A stretch of 64,000 bases of DNA from Mesorhizobium jarvisii (GTDB lineage: Bacteria; Pseudomonadota; Alphaproteobacteria; Rhizobiales; Rhizobiaceae), in the NCBI RefSeq assembly GCF_003601985.1, contig NZ_QZXA01000010.1, positions 186,001 through 250,000 on the forward strand. The letters are read 5' to 3'. Positions 42,444 to 52,720 of the stretch are shown piece after piece. The position numbers and the translations under genes are program-made. Below the pieces are notes generated by a model. That model worked only from the letters and a program-made list of their open reading frames with translations, was not told the origin of the DNA and made no database searches. Positions within the stretch are counted from its first letter, which is position 1; each line of letters begins with the position of its first letter.

Positions 42444-43649
42444 TCAGCGCAGCATCAGCACGCTGCAAGAATCCCCGGCAGCGGATGCAGGGGCAAATGG
42501 CGCCCGCACGATCAGTCCATTGGCGTCGGCCAGCATCCTCAGCATGGACGAGTCCTGGATGCTGAACGGCGTCGCCACCAGCCCGCCATCATCCTCCCTG
42601 ACCACCGACCGCACATAGTCTTGGCGCAGGTCATTGGCCGGCATTGCGGCGCCCAGTCGGGCCGAACGGATGTCCTGACGATGATCACGGCCGCCTAGCC
42701 TCGCCAGAAGCGGCTTGAGGAACAATTGCGAGCAGACCAGGCTTGCCACCGGATTGCCGGGCAGGCCGATGCACCTGATGTCGCCGAGGCGTCCGAACAT
42801 CAGCGGCTTGCCGGGGCGCATGGCGATCTTCCAGAATCCGAGCGTCATGCCTTCGCCGGTCAGCACGTCATGGATCAGGTCATGGTCGCCAACCGAGGCG
42901 CCGCCAAGCGTGACGATGACATCCGCACCGGCCGCGACCGCCTTTTTGACCAACGCTGCGATGGCATCCTTGCGGTCGGCGGCAATGCCGAGATCGAGCG
43001 CGCGGGCGCCGACCGATTGCGCGGCAGCGGCGACGCCATAGGCGTTGGACGAGATGATCTGGTCCGGCCCGAGATCGCTGCCGGGCGGCAGCAGCTCGTC
43101 GCCTGTGGCGATGATGGCGACCAGCGGCCGCCTTACCACACTCACTTTGGGATGGTTGGCCGATGCCGCCAGCGAGAGTGCCGCCGCATCGAGCAAACGA
43201 CCTTTTTCCAGCAGGACGTCGCCCTTGGAAAAGTCGAGGCCGATGCGGCGTATGTTGCGCCATTCCGCAGTGGGCTCGATCACTTCGATCTCACCGCCGC
43301 CGAGATCCCTCACGTTTTCCTGGATGACGATGGTGTCGGCACCTTCAGGCAGCGGCGCACCGGTGAAGATACGCACGGCCTGGCGCTCGCCGACGGTGCC
43401 CTCAAAACCGCGCCCGGCCGGTGCCATGCCGATCACCGAAAGTTTCGATGGCAGGGACGCCACTTCGGCCGCGCGCACCGCGTAACCATCCATGGCCGAA
43501 GCGTTGAAGGGCGGCTGAGTGCGAAGTGCCGCGACCTGTTCCGCCAGCACCCGATCGACCGCGTCGAACAGAGAAACGCTTTCGCTGGCCAGGGGGGCTG
43601 CACCATCCAGCAGGCGCTCAAGCGCCTCGGCCACCGGAACCAGCGCCAT
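42444..43649 (-). CDS. moeA: Molybdopterin molybdenumtransferase
   Basis: Inserts molybdate into adenylylated molybdopterin. 401 residues: FNASAMDGYAVRA, RIFTGAPLPEGADTIVIQE, IIATGDELLPPG, VIVTLGGASVGDHDLI and MRPGKPLMFG are the classic MoeA/gephyrin stretches, followed by domain IV. The ATG shares its A with the TGA of moaC (TGATG). Last gene of the minus-strand ppiD-trpD-trpC-moaC-moeA run; in rhizobia lexA commonly follows, but here the kynurenine island intervenes. Confidence 0.96.
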   Translation of the reverse strand: MALVPVAEALERLLDGAAPLASESVSLFDAVDRVLAEQVAALRTQPPFNASAMDGYAVRAAEVASLPSKLSVIGMAPAGRGFEGTVGERQAVRIFTGAPLPEGADTIVIQENVRDLGGGEIEVIEPTAEWRNIRRIGLDFSKGDVLLEKGRLLDAAALSLAASANHPKVSVVRRPLVAIIATGDELLPPGSDLGPDQIISSNAYGVAAAAQSVGARALDLGIAADRKDAIAALVKKAVAAGADVIVTLGGASVGDHDLIHDVLTGEGMTLGFWKIAMRPGKPLMFGRLGDIRCIGLPGNPVASLVCSQLFLKPLLARLGGRDHRQDIRSARLGAAMPANDLRQDYVRSVVREDDGGLVATPFSIQDSSMLRMLADANGLIVRAPFAPASAAGDSCSVLMLR

Positions 43650-44131
43650 CAGGCGCCAGCCTTGTAGTCGCCGGACTTGCCGCCGGTCTTTTCCACCAGC
43701 TTGATGCCGGAAATGACCATGGCGCGGTCCACGGCCTTTGCCATGTCGTAGATGGTCAGGCAGGCGACCGATGCGGCGGTCAGCGCTTCCATCTCGACGC
43801 CGGTCTTGCCGGTGACACGCGCCAGCGCGGTGACTTTCAGGCCGGGCAGCGCGTGATCGGGCTCGATGTCGACGGAAACCTTGGTCAAGAGCAGTGGATG
43901 GCAGAGTGGAATCAGCTCATGCGTCTTCTTCGCCGCCATGATGCCGGCGATGCGGGCGGTGCCGAGCACATCGCCCTTCTTGGCGTTGCCGGCGAGGATG
44001 GTCTTCAGCGTCTCGGGCTGCATCGAGACGAACCCTTCGGCGATCGCCGTGCGCGTCGTCTCTTCCTTGTCGCCGACATCGACCATATTGGCCTCGCCTT
44101 GCGCGCCGAGATGGGTGAGGGCCGATGTCAT
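43649..44131 (-). CDS. moaC: Cyclic pyranopterin monophosphate synthase
   Basis: Second enzyme of molybdenum cofactor synthesis, 160 residues. NMVDVGDKEETTRTAIAEG, KKTHELIPLCHPLLLTKV, VTGKTGVEMEALTAASVACL and IYDMAKAVDR are diagnostic. The start is taken at ATG 44131, matching the family N-terminus; the open frame continues to 44173 over the region between trpC and moaC. Confidence 0.96.
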   Translation of the reverse strand: MTSALTHLGAQGEANMVDVGDKEETTRTAIAEGFVSMQPETLKTILAGNAKKGDVLGTARIAGIMAAKKTHELIPLCHPLLLTKVSVDIEPDHALPGLKVTALARVTGKTGVEMEALTAASVACLTIYDMAKAVDRAMVISGIKLVEKTGGKSGDYKAGA

Positions 44132-44197
44132 CGTCAGACGGCCATAGAGCGACGTGCGTCCATTCGGACGCACAAAGTACGCTCTATCACTTTGAAT

Positions 44198-45046
44198 CTA
44201 TGCATCGTGCTCTCCGAAAATCGATTCCGATTTTCGGGCCGATGCATCCAGCGCCTTGCCCGTCAGCAGAAGGCGGGTGGCGGCGGTGACGTCCTGTTGC
44301 CGCATCAGGCTCTCGCCGACAAGGAAGGTGCCGATGTCCTTCTTCTGCAGCCTGAGGCAATCGTCATGTGTGAAGATACCGCTCTCACTGACCAGCAAGC
44401 GGTCGGCCGGCACCATCGTTGCCAGCCGCTCGGAGGTTTCGAGGCTGGTCTCGAATGTTCTCAGATTGCGGTTGTTTATGCCGATCAGCCGCGACGACAG
44501 CTTTAGCGCGCGCATCGTCTCGGCTTCATCATGCACCTCGATCAGCGCATCCATGCCGAGTTCAAATGCGGCCGCTTCCAATTCGCTCGCCAAGGCATCG
44601 TCGACGCTGGCCATGATGATCAGGATGGCATCCGCGCCCCAGGCGCGCGCCTCATAGACCTGGTAGGGATCGAACAGGAAATCCTTGCGCAGCGCGGGCA
44701 GGGAGACGGCTGCCCGCGCCTTGGTGAGGAATTCCGGCGCGCCCTGGAAGGACGGTGCATCGGTCAACACCGAAAGACAGGCGGCGCCGCCCTTCTCATA
44801 GGCCTGCGCCAGTGCCGGCGGATCGAAATCGGCACGAATCAGCCCTTTGGAAGGGCTCGCCTTCTTGATTTCGGCGATCAGGGCGAAGCGACCCGATCCG
44901 CGCTTCGCCTCGAGTGCTGCAAGAAAGCCGCGTGGTGCGTCGGCGTCCTTCGCCCGCGCCTTGATCTCGGCCAGCGGTTTCAGTGCCTTGGCGGCGGCGA
45001 TCTCGTCGCGCTTGTAGGCCTCGATCTTGCGCAAAATGTCAGACAC
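44198..45046 (-). CDS. trpC: Indole-3-glycerol phosphate synthase
   Basis: Fourth step of tryptophan synthesis, a TIM-barrel protein of 282 residues without the TrpF fusion of enterics. FALIAEIKKASPSKGLI carries the catalytic Lys and phosphate contact; LPALRKDFLFDPYQVYEARA, IGINNRNLRTFETSLE and LVSESGIFTHDD follow. The barrel ends near TRLLLTGK. The last 16 residues (267-282) are encoded by a palindromic repeat (44201-44246) and are not part of the usual enzyme. Starts 3 bases after the trpD stop. Confidence 0.96.
   Translation of the reverse strand: MSDILRKIEAYKRDEIAAAKALKPLAEIKARAKDADAPRGFLAALEAKRGSGRFALIAEIKKASPSKGLIRADFDPPALAQAYEKGGAACLSVLTDAPSFQGAPEFLTKARAAVSLPALRKDFLFDPYQVYEARAWGADAILIIMASVDDALASELEAAAFELGMDALIEVHDEAETMRALKLSSRLIGINNRNLRTFETSLETSERLATMVPADRLLVSESGIFTHDDCLRLQKKDIGTFLVGESLMRQQDVTAATRLLLTGKALDASARKSESIFGEHDA
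44201..44246. repeat. Palindromic repeat, copy 2, inside the 3' end of trpC
   Basis: Outer arms TGCATCG (44201-44207) and CGATGCA (44240-44246), inner arms CCGAAAATCG (44214-44223) and CGATTTTCGG (44228-44237) around ATTC. All arms are perfect. It begins right after the trpC stop codon and lies wholly in the coding frame. Confidence 0.75.
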
Positions 45047-45049
45047 GGT

Positions 45050-46060
45050 TCACCCGTTCGAAATTTCGACCAAACGGTCGAGCACCTGCAGCGCCCGGCC
45101 GCTGTCGATGGCTTGTGCCGCGAGCGCGATGCCGTCGGCGAGCGTCGTCGCCTTGCCCGCGATTACCAGCCCGGCGCCGGCATTCATCAGCACGGTGTCG
45201 CGATAGGCGCCGGCAGCACCACCCAGCATGTCGCGCAAGGCCTTGGCATTGTAGGCGGCGTCACCGCCGCGCAGCTCGTCCTTGGTGTGGCGCTTCAGTC
45301 CAACCTCTTCCGGGGTCAGTGTGAAGCTGCGGATCTCACCGCCGATCAGTTCCGCCACCTGCGTCTCGCCGGTGGTGGTGATTTCGTCATAGCCGTCGCC
45401 ATGAACGACCCAGGCATGCTCGGTGCCCAGCGCCTTCAATGTCTCGGCCACCGGCATGATCCATTCCGGCAGGAACACACCGACCATCTGCCTGACGACG
45501 CCAGCCGGATTGGAGAGGGGGCCGAGCAGGTTGAAGATGGTGCGGGTGCCGAGCTCGACGCGGGTCGGGCCGACATGCTTCATCGCCGGGTGGTGCGCGG
45601 GCGCGAACATGAAGCCGACGCCGGCTTCGTGGATGCAACGGCCGATCGTCTCCGGCGGAATGTCTATCTTGACCCCAAGCGCGATCAGGACATCGGCCGC
45701 GCCGGTCAGCGAGGACAGGCCGCGATTGCCGTGTTTCGCGACCGGCACGCCGGCGGCGGCGATAACGAAGGCCGAGCCCGTCGAAATGTTGACGCTGTGG
45801 GAATTGTCGCCGCCCGTGCCGACGATATCGATGGCACCCGCGGGCGCCTCGACGCGCAGCATCTTGGCCCGCATCGTGGCGACAGCGCCCGAAATCTCGC
45901 TGACCGTCTCACCGCGTACGCGCAGCGCCATCAGGAAGCCGCCGATCTGCCCCGGGGTCGCGTCGCCTGACATGATGATGTCGAAGGCCTCGCGCGCTTC
46001 CTCGAAGGAAAGCGCGGTGCCGGCCGCCACCTTGGCGATGTGGGTTTTCAGCGCGCTCAT
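45050..46060 (-). CDS. trpD: Anthranilate phosphoribosyltransferase
   Basis: Attaches phosphoribose to anthranilate in tryptophan synthesis, 336 residues. The PRPP site DIVGTGGDNSHSVNISTGSA, the KHGNRGLSS loop, and the anthranilate-binding HHPAMKHVGPTRVELGTRTI and NLLGPLSNPA are intact. Its ATG overlaps the ppiD stop as ATGA. trpG is not present; rhizobia usually carry a trpE-trpG fusion elsewhere. Confidence 0.97.
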   Translation of the reverse strand: MSALKTHIAKVAAGTALSFEEAREAFDIIMSGDATPGQIGGFLMALRVRGETVSEISGAVATMRAKMLRVEAPAGAIDIVGTGGDNSHSVNISTGSAFVIAAAGVPVAKHGNRGLSSLTGAADVLIALGVKIDIPPETIGRCIHEAGVGFMFAPAHHPAMKHVGPTRVELGTRTIFNLLGPLSNPAGVVRQMVGVFLPEWIMPVAETLKALGTEHAWVVHGDGYDEITTTGETQVAELIGGEIRSFTLTPEEVGLKRHTKDELRGGDAAYNAKALRDMLGGAAGAYRDTVLMNAGAGLVIAGKATTLADGIALAAQAIDSGRALQVLDRLVEISNG

Positions 46061-47949
46061 CTTGTCGAGGCTTGGGCAACGGCGGCCTGGTCGATGCGGA
46101 CGTCATACTGCGTCTGCAACTGCGCCACCAACTGGTCGAGCAGATCGTCCGACATGCCGGAAGTGAAGGATTTTTGCGCATCCTCCGGCACCGAGCTGGC
46201 ATCGGCTCCGGCGGGCTCGAACACTTCGGCGACCTTGAACAGGATCTGCCCGTCGCCGGTGGGCGAGGGGATCAAGCCGGTGCCGCCTTCGCCGACGCCG
46301 AACATCACGGCAGCGCCTTCCTTGCCGAAATCGGCATCGTCGGCTTCGCGCCTCAGGCCGCGCTTGGTCTGCTTCTCCAGTTTGAGATCGCCGGCGATGA
46401 CATCGAGCGTGGCACCAGCCTTGAGCCGCTTGTCGAGCTCGCTCGCCTTGGCGGCAAGGCGCTTGGTGGTCTCGGCTGCCGTCCAGTCGGCGACGACTTT
46501 CTGGCGGACCTCGTCAAGTGTGCGGTCGCGAGCCGGCGTGATCGAGGCGACTTCATAGAAGATGAAGCCGTTGTCGGCCGTGGTCAGCGCTTCGTTTTCG
46601 GTTTTGGGTTCGGCATCAAAGACCGCCTTGATCAGTGCAGGAGATTCCGGCAGGTCCTTGACGATGGAGCCGTCCGGCCTGAGGCCGCTGCGATCGATGG
46701 CATCGATGGTGACGTCCTTCAGCTTCAGCTTGGCGGCCGCGTCGGCCAGCGAACTGCCGGAGGCGCGGGTATCTTCGTAATTGTCGTGCACATCCAAAAG
46801 GATGCGGCTTGCCTCGCCCAGCGCCAGGTCCTTGCGGATCTGGTCGGACACTTCGGCGAGCGGCTTCACCACCTCGGGCTTGATCTCGGTGACGCGCAGC
46901 AGCACCGGACCGAAGGCGCCCTGAACGACCTGGCTGACTTCGTTGGCGTTGAGCGCGAAGGCGGCATCTGCAACCGCCTTGTCGGCGATCTTGTCCTTGG
47001 CCAACGTGCCAAGCAGCGTGTCGGCCGGGGTCTTGCCTTCGGCTGTCACCAGCTTTTCGAACGTGGCGCCGGCCTTGAGCGAATCGAGCGCGGCTTTGGC
47101 TGCGTCCGGTGTCTTGAACACAAGCTGCTCGATCGTGCGCATTTCGGGCGTCGTGTAGCGCGCCTTGTTCTTGTTGTAATCGTCATTGACCTGCTGGTCG
47201 GTGACGGCAGTCGGATCCATGATGTCCACCGGCTCGAGGCGGACATAGGAGAATTTGCGGTACTCAGGTGCGGCGTAGGTCTTCTTATTGGCCTCGAAAT
47301 AGGCCTGAAGCACGCTGTCGCTCGGTGCCTCGATGGGCTCGACGAGCTTCTTCGGCAACACCAGATAGTCAACGGTGCGGTCCTCGCCGCGATAGAGCGC
47401 GACGGCCTTGAAGAAAGCGTCCGGTGCCTTGAGGCCGTCCGAGACCGCCTCGACGATCTGCTGGCGCACCGCCACCTGGGCGCGATTCTTCAGATAATCC
47501 TCTGGCCGCATGCCGACCTGGCGCAGCATGTACTCGAATGTCCTCCTGTCGAACTCGCCGCCTGGACCCTTGAACGCCGGATCCTCGCGCGTCAGCTCGG
47601 CCAGCCGGTCCTTGGACAGGCCAAGGCCAAGCTTGCGGGCCTGTTCGTCGAGAACGGCGCCGGAGACAAGCTGAGCCAGGACCTGGTTGTCGATGCCGAG
47701 CGCCTTTGCCTGTTCGTGGGTGAGGCGCTGACCGAATTGCTGCGACATGACGGCGAGCTGGCGATCATAGGCGAGGCGGTATTCGTTGATCGATACCTTG
47801 GTGCCACCCGCTATTATCACCGAATCGTGGCCGGCAAAGCCGCCCATCAGCCGCCCGGAGATGCCCCAGGCGGCGAAACTGACCACCAGCAGCGAAAGCA
47901 ATGTCTTCGCGACCCATGTACCCGCCGCGCTTCTCAATACACCAAGCAT
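46057..47949 (-). CDS. ppiD: PpiD-like peptidyl-prolyl isomerase
   Basis: 630-residue inner-membrane-anchored periplasmic foldase. One N-terminal transmembrane helix (TLLSLLVVSFAAWGISG), then a SurA-N-like chaperone domain (SINEYRLAYDRQLAVMSQQF, LAQLVSGAVLDEQARKLGLG), a central parvulin-like domain around TPEMRTIEQLVFKTPDAAKAA, and a long C-terminal chaperone region. Parvulin residues are weakly conserved, as in E. coli PpiD, so isomerase activity may be lost. First gene of the run into trpD; divergent from tpiA across 143 bases. Confidence 0.9.
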   Translation of the reverse strand: MLGVLRSAAGTWVAKTLLSLLVVSFAAWGISGRLMGGFAGHDSVIIAGGTKVSINEYRLAYDRQLAVMSQQFGQRLTHEQAKALGIDNQVLAQLVSGAVLDEQARKLGLGLSKDRLAELTREDPAFKGPGGEFDRRTFEYMLRQVGMRPEDYLKNRAQVAVRQQIVEAVSDGLKAPDAFFKAVALYRGEDRTVDYLVLPKKLVEPIEAPSDSVLQAYFEANKKTYAAPEYRKFSYVRLEPVDIMDPTAVTDQQVNDDYNKNKARYTTPEMRTIEQLVFKTPDAAKAALDSLKAGATFEKLVTAEGKTPADTLLGTLAKDKIADKAVADAAFALNANEVSQVVQGAFGPVLLRVTEIKPEVVKPLAEVSDQIRKDLALGEASRILLDVHDNYEDTRASGSSLADAAAKLKLKDVTIDAIDRSGLRPDGSIVKDLPESPALIKAVFDAEPKTENEALTTADNGFIFYEVASITPARDRTLDEVRQKVVADWTAAETTKRLAAKASELDKRLKAGATLDVIAGDLKLEKQTKRGLRREADDADFGKEGAAVMFGVGEGGTGLIPSPTGDGQILFKVAEVFEPAGADASSVPEDAQKSFTSGMSDDLLDQLVAQLQTQYDVRIDQAAVAQASTR

Positions 47950-48092
47950 CGTTACTTCCGATTTATGCGCATTTTCGCATGCGCCGAGTCTGAAACAAGC
48001 GCAATAGCGCCCTTCCGGGCCACTGTCGATTGCTTTGTGGCCTGATTTTGGTAGTGAGGGCCAGAGCTTGATATCGCCCGGAGAAGCAGACC

Positions 48093-48863
48093 ATGACGCC
48101 AGGAATTCGCCCGCTCGTCGCCGGCAACTGGAAAATGAACGGAACCAGCGCTTCGCTGAACGAGCTCAGGATGATCGGCAACGGTTTCATGAGCGGGCTC
48201 GACGCGGAGACCGAGGCCCTGGTCTGCGTTCCCGCGACACTGCTCTCCCATGCCGCGGAGATTCTGTCGCGCACGCCGGTCCATGCCGGCGGCGAGGATT
48301 GCCACACCAAGGAAAGCGGCGCCTACACCGGCTGCATCTCGGCGGAGATGCTGAAGGACGCCGGCGCGAGCCATGTCATAGTCGGCCATTCCGAATGCCG
48401 CGAACAACGCGGCGAGGACGATGCGACGGTCCAGGCCAAGGCCGCCGCCGCATGGCGTGCCGGGCTCGTGGCCATCATTTGCATCGGCGAGACGCAGCAA
48501 CAGCGTGAAGCGGGCGCCACGCTCGACGTGCTGTCGCGCCAGGTCGCCGGCTCGGTGCCGCCGAGTGCCACGCCATCCAACACCGTCATTGCCTATGAGC
48601 CGGTGTGGGCGATCGGCACAGGCCTGACGCCGACCGCGGCCGATGTGACCGAAGCGCATGCGCATATCCGCGAAAAGCTCTCGGAGAAACTTGGCGCCGC
48701 TGCCGCCAAGATGCGCATTCTCTACGGCGGCTCGGTCAAGCCGTCCAATGCGGTTGAACTGCTCGGCGTCAGGAATGTCGATGGCGCGCTGGTCGGCGGC
48801 GCCAGCCTGAAGGCGGCCGATTTTCTGGGTATCGCCGAGGCCTATCGCAGCATTTCAGGCTAA
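48093..48863 (+). CDS. tpiA: Triosephosphate isomerase
   Basis: Interconverts DHAP and glyceraldehyde 3-phosphate. 256 residues, complete (beta/alpha)8 barrel: Lys14 in AGNWKMNG, His99 in VIVGHSE, Glu169 in AYEPVWAIGTG, and the phosphate-binding LYGGSVKPSNA and GALVGGASL. The loop after His99 reads HSECREQRGEDD rather than the textbook HSERR...GE; as far as I recall Cys at that position is usual in rhizobia. Followed by secG. Confidence 0.96.
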   Translation: MTPGIRPLVAGNWKMNGTSASLNELRMIGNGFMSGLDAETEALVCVPATLLSHAAEILSRTPVHAGGEDCHTKESGAYTGCISAEMLKDAGASHVIVGHSECREQRGEDDATVQAKAAAAWRAGLVAIICIGETQQQREAGATLDVLSRQVAGSVPPSATPSNTVIAYEPVWAIGTGLTPTAADVTEAHAHIREKLSEKLGAAAAKMRILYGGSVKPSNAVELLGVRNVDGALVGGASLKAADFLGIAEAYRSISG

Positions 48864-49030
48864 GTTTCACGACGAAGGATGGGGCTCATCCCGTCCAAAT
48901 TCGTTGCAAAGGGCGCGTTGCTTCCCATATTCCGGCCACGGGCTTGGAAATGCCGTGAAAGCATTGTATTGAGCCGCCTCCAATTCACCGGTCGTGTCCG
49001 CGGCCGGGCAAGGCCTTGCCAGGATAAACT

Positions 49031-49507
49031 ATGCAAACCGTACTGATCGTCATCCATCTCATGGTCGTGCTCGCCCTCGTCGGCGTGGTGCTGCTGCAAC
49101 GCTCCGAAGGCGGCGGCCTTGGCATTGGAGGCGGATCGGGCTTCATGACGGCGCGTGGCGCCGCCAACGCGTTGACCCGGGCAACGGCGATCCTGGCGGC
49201 GGCTTTCTTCGTCACGTCGCTGACCTTGTCGATCATTGCCCGCTACGGCGAAAAGCCGATCGACATTCTCGATCGCGTCCCGGCGACCTCGGACGGCGCC
49301 GGCAAGGGCGTGCTCAACCAGTTGCCTGGCACGACGACCCCGGCACCGGCCGGCAGCACCACCCCGACGCCGCCGTCGGGCAATGGCGCGGCGACGACGC
49401 CTGCGCCGGCAGCTCCGGCCACCGCGCCCGCCTCCGGTGCAACGCCGCCGGCAAGCAACGGCACCACCAACACGGCGCCCGCGGCACCGCAGGTCCCGAA
49501 CCAGTAA
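49031..49507 (+). CDS. secG: Preprotein translocase subunit SecG
   Basis: Small Sec translocon subunit, 158 residues. Two transmembrane helices (TVLIVIHLMVVLALVGVVLL and the TRATAILAAAFFVTSLTLSI region) are separated by the diagnostic QRSEGGGLGIGGGSGFMTAR loop. Only the first ~75 residues match SecG of other phyla; the rest is a Pro/Ala/Thr-rich low-complexity tail common in alphaproteobacteria. AGGA precedes the ATG. Order tpiA-secG-pyrG is usual here. Confidence 0.93.
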   Translation: MQTVLIVIHLMVVLALVGVVLLQRSEGGGLGIGGGSGFMTARGAANALTRATAILAAAFFVTSLTLSIIARYGEKPIDILDRVPATSDGAGKGVLNQLPGTTTPAPAGSTTPTPPSGNGAATTPAPAAPATAPASGATPPASNGTTNTAPAAPQVPNQ

Positions 49508-49523
49508 CCTCATCTGGTCCAAA

Positions 49524-49556
49524 CCGCGACCTGTGATCGTTTGAACACAGTCGCGG
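49524..49556 (+). terminator. Strong hairpin after secG
   Basis: CCGCGACCTGTG pairs with CACAGTCGCGG, 11 pairs with one bulged C, around a 10-base loop. No T-run follows, so it could be a Rho-assisted 3' end or a processing/stability hairpin. Confidence 0.4.
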
Positions 49557-49607
49557 CAAATGCTGCGCGATCACGAAGATTCAACGGGCAGCAGCGTGGT
49601 CTCACGC

Positions 49608-49637
49608 TTGAGGCATCCGCGCTTCTTCGACTATAGA
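49608..49637 (+). promoter_or_regulatory. Putative promoter of the L,D-transpeptidase gene
   Basis: TTGAGG (49608-49613) and TATAGA (49632-49637), 18-base spacer, about 80 bases upstream of the start codon. Confidence 0.4.
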
Positions 49638-49718
49638 TTGCACGCGGCATTTTCGGTGTCCTTGGGGGACGCCGGGCGACGCCGTGGGCAACAAGCATTG
49701 AACGATCGGATCTTCGCC

Positions 49719-50843
49719 ATGCAGCTTCGCAGCTTCATTTTCCTGGGACTTTGCGCCGTACTCGGCCTGAGTTCCCCGGCTTTCGCCGGCGTGCCGGCCA
49801 ATTTGGCCGCCAATCAGTCGGTCGACAAAACCGACGCCATCAACGTCGCAGTCAAGAGCGATGCGGCGCAGTTGAAGGCTCTCAAGAAGAAGAAAAGCCC
49901 GACACCGGACGATCTCGCCCAGATCAAGAAAATCGAGGCCAAGATCGCCGCCGACAAGGAAGACGCCAAGACCAAGGCGCTCGAAGCCAGGAAGCTGGCG
50001 TTGCGCGAGGCGGCCAAGGCCAAGGCCGACGCCGAACGGCAGGCCTTCCTGGCTAAGAAGGGAAAGAGCGCTTCTACAACGGCCGAAGTGGCTGACGCCA
50101 AGCCGGCCAAGAAGACCACAAAGGTCATCGAGCTGATCGAACCGATCACACCAATCCAGTCAGCCGAGCCGCTTCCGGCAGAAGCGATGAATGTCGCTCT
50201 GACCGGCAACAATGGTGAGCTTCGTAGCGAGGTCATCGGCCAGAAGCAGCCGAGCCGCGGCCTGTTCGCCGGCCTGTTCGGCGGCACCTCTTCCGGCTCG
50301 TCGATCAGCTATCTGCCCGAGACGCGGGCTCTCGACCGGGCTCTCGCCCAGAAGGACGCCAAGAAGCCGTTCAAGGTGAAGCCGGAATTCGTGCCGCAGG
50401 ACGTGGAATTCACCGGCTATGAGCCGGGCACCATCGTCATCGACACCAGCGCGCGCCGGCTCTATCTCGTCGAATCGTTTTCGACCGCGCGTCGCTACGC
50501 GATCGCGGTCGGCCGTGAAGGCCTGCAGTTCAAGGGTACGGTCGCGGTGGGCGACAAGCAGGAATGGCCGCGCTGGATCCCGACGCTCGACATGCAGAAG
50601 CGCGAGCCCAAGCACTACGGGCAGTACAAGGACGGCATGCCCGGCGGCGGCCAAAACCCGCTCGGCGCCCGCGCCATCTACCTCTATGACGGCAAGAAGG
50701 ACACGCATCTGCGCATCCACGGCACCATCGCGCCGCAGTCGATCGGAACCAGCGCTTCCAATGGCTGCTTCCGCATGATCAACGAGCACGTCATGGATCT
50801 CTACAGCCGCGTCAGGGTCGGCACCAAAGTCGTCATCATCTGA
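49719..50843 (+). CDS. L,D-transpeptidase (YkuD domain) with helical N-terminal region
   Basis: 374-residue exported protein. Signal peptide MQLRSFIFLGLCAVLGLSSP ... AFAG; then a Lys/Ala-rich, probably coiled-coil segment (about residues 45-115), a linker, and a C-terminal YkuD catalytic domain starting at PGTIVIDTSARRLYLVES. The active site is HGT (His334) with SNGCFRM (Cys350). Such enzymes make 3-3 peptidoglycan cross-links or anchor proteins to peptidoglycan; rhizobia carry many paralogues. ATG 49719 begins the signal peptide; an upstream TTG at 49698 and the longer frame from 49560 are less likely. Confidence 0.88.
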   Translation: MQLRSFIFLGLCAVLGLSSPAFAGVPANLAANQSVDKTDAINVAVKSDAAQLKALKKKKSPTPDDLAQIKKIEAKIAADKEDAKTKALEARKLALREAAKAKADAERQAFLAKKGKSASTTAEVADAKPAKKTTKVIELIEPITPIQSAEPLPAEAMNVALTGNNGELRSEVIGQKQPSRGLFAGLFGGTSSGSSISYLPETRALDRALAQKDAKKPFKVKPEFVPQDVEFTGYEPGTIVIDTSARRLYLVESFSTARRYAIAVGREGLQFKGTVAVGDKQEWPRWIPTLDMQKREPKHYGQYKDGMPGGGQNPLGARAIYLYDGKKDTHLRIHGTIAPQSIGTSASNGCFRMINEHVMDLYSRVRVGTKVVII

Positions 50844-50862
50844 CGTTTCCGCCATCCTGCCG

Positions 50863-50888
50863 AAAGGGCCGGCTCAGCCGGCCCTTTT
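50863..50888 (+). terminator. Rho-independent terminator after the L,D-transpeptidase
   Basis: AAAGGGCCGGC, loop TCA, GCCGGCCCTTTT: eight perfect GC pairs extended by A-T pairs and a short T-run. Confidence 0.85.
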
Positions 50889-50920
50889 GTTTTGCCTCGC
50901 TCACGACAAGCCTGTCCGGT

Positions 50921-50985
50921 CGTGATCCCCGGACAAACGAAAACCGTTTGTTCGAGAAAACCGGGTTCCACACTTCGGGATCATG
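50921..50985. repeat. Palindromic repeat, copy 3, upstream of pyrG
   Basis: GTGATCCC (50922-50929) pairs with GGGATCAT (50977-50984). The right part reads GAGAAAACCGGGTTCCACAC then TTCGGGATCATG, close to the common Rhizobiales palindromic element. A nested stem ACAAACG/CGTTTGT occupies 50933-50951. Confidence 0.6.
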
Positions 50986-51003
50986 GTCCGACGCCTTCTT
51001 GGG

Positions 51004-51027
51004 AAAAAACCTTCGCGGTGGTTTTTT
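51004..51027 (+). promoter_or_regulatory. A/T-armed hairpin in the pyrG leader
   Basis: AAAAAACC and GGTTTTTT around an 8-base loop, 41 bases before the pyrG start. It ends in a T-run like an attenuator, but the stem has few GC pairs. Confidence 0.35.
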
Positions 51028-51068
51028 CTCTGGCGGAATCAATCCAGCCGCGTTAAGCGATGACTCCC

Positions 51069-52697
<1,629 letters not shown>

Positions 52698-52720
52698 GCA
52701 CCCGCCAGGCGGAGCCTCTC

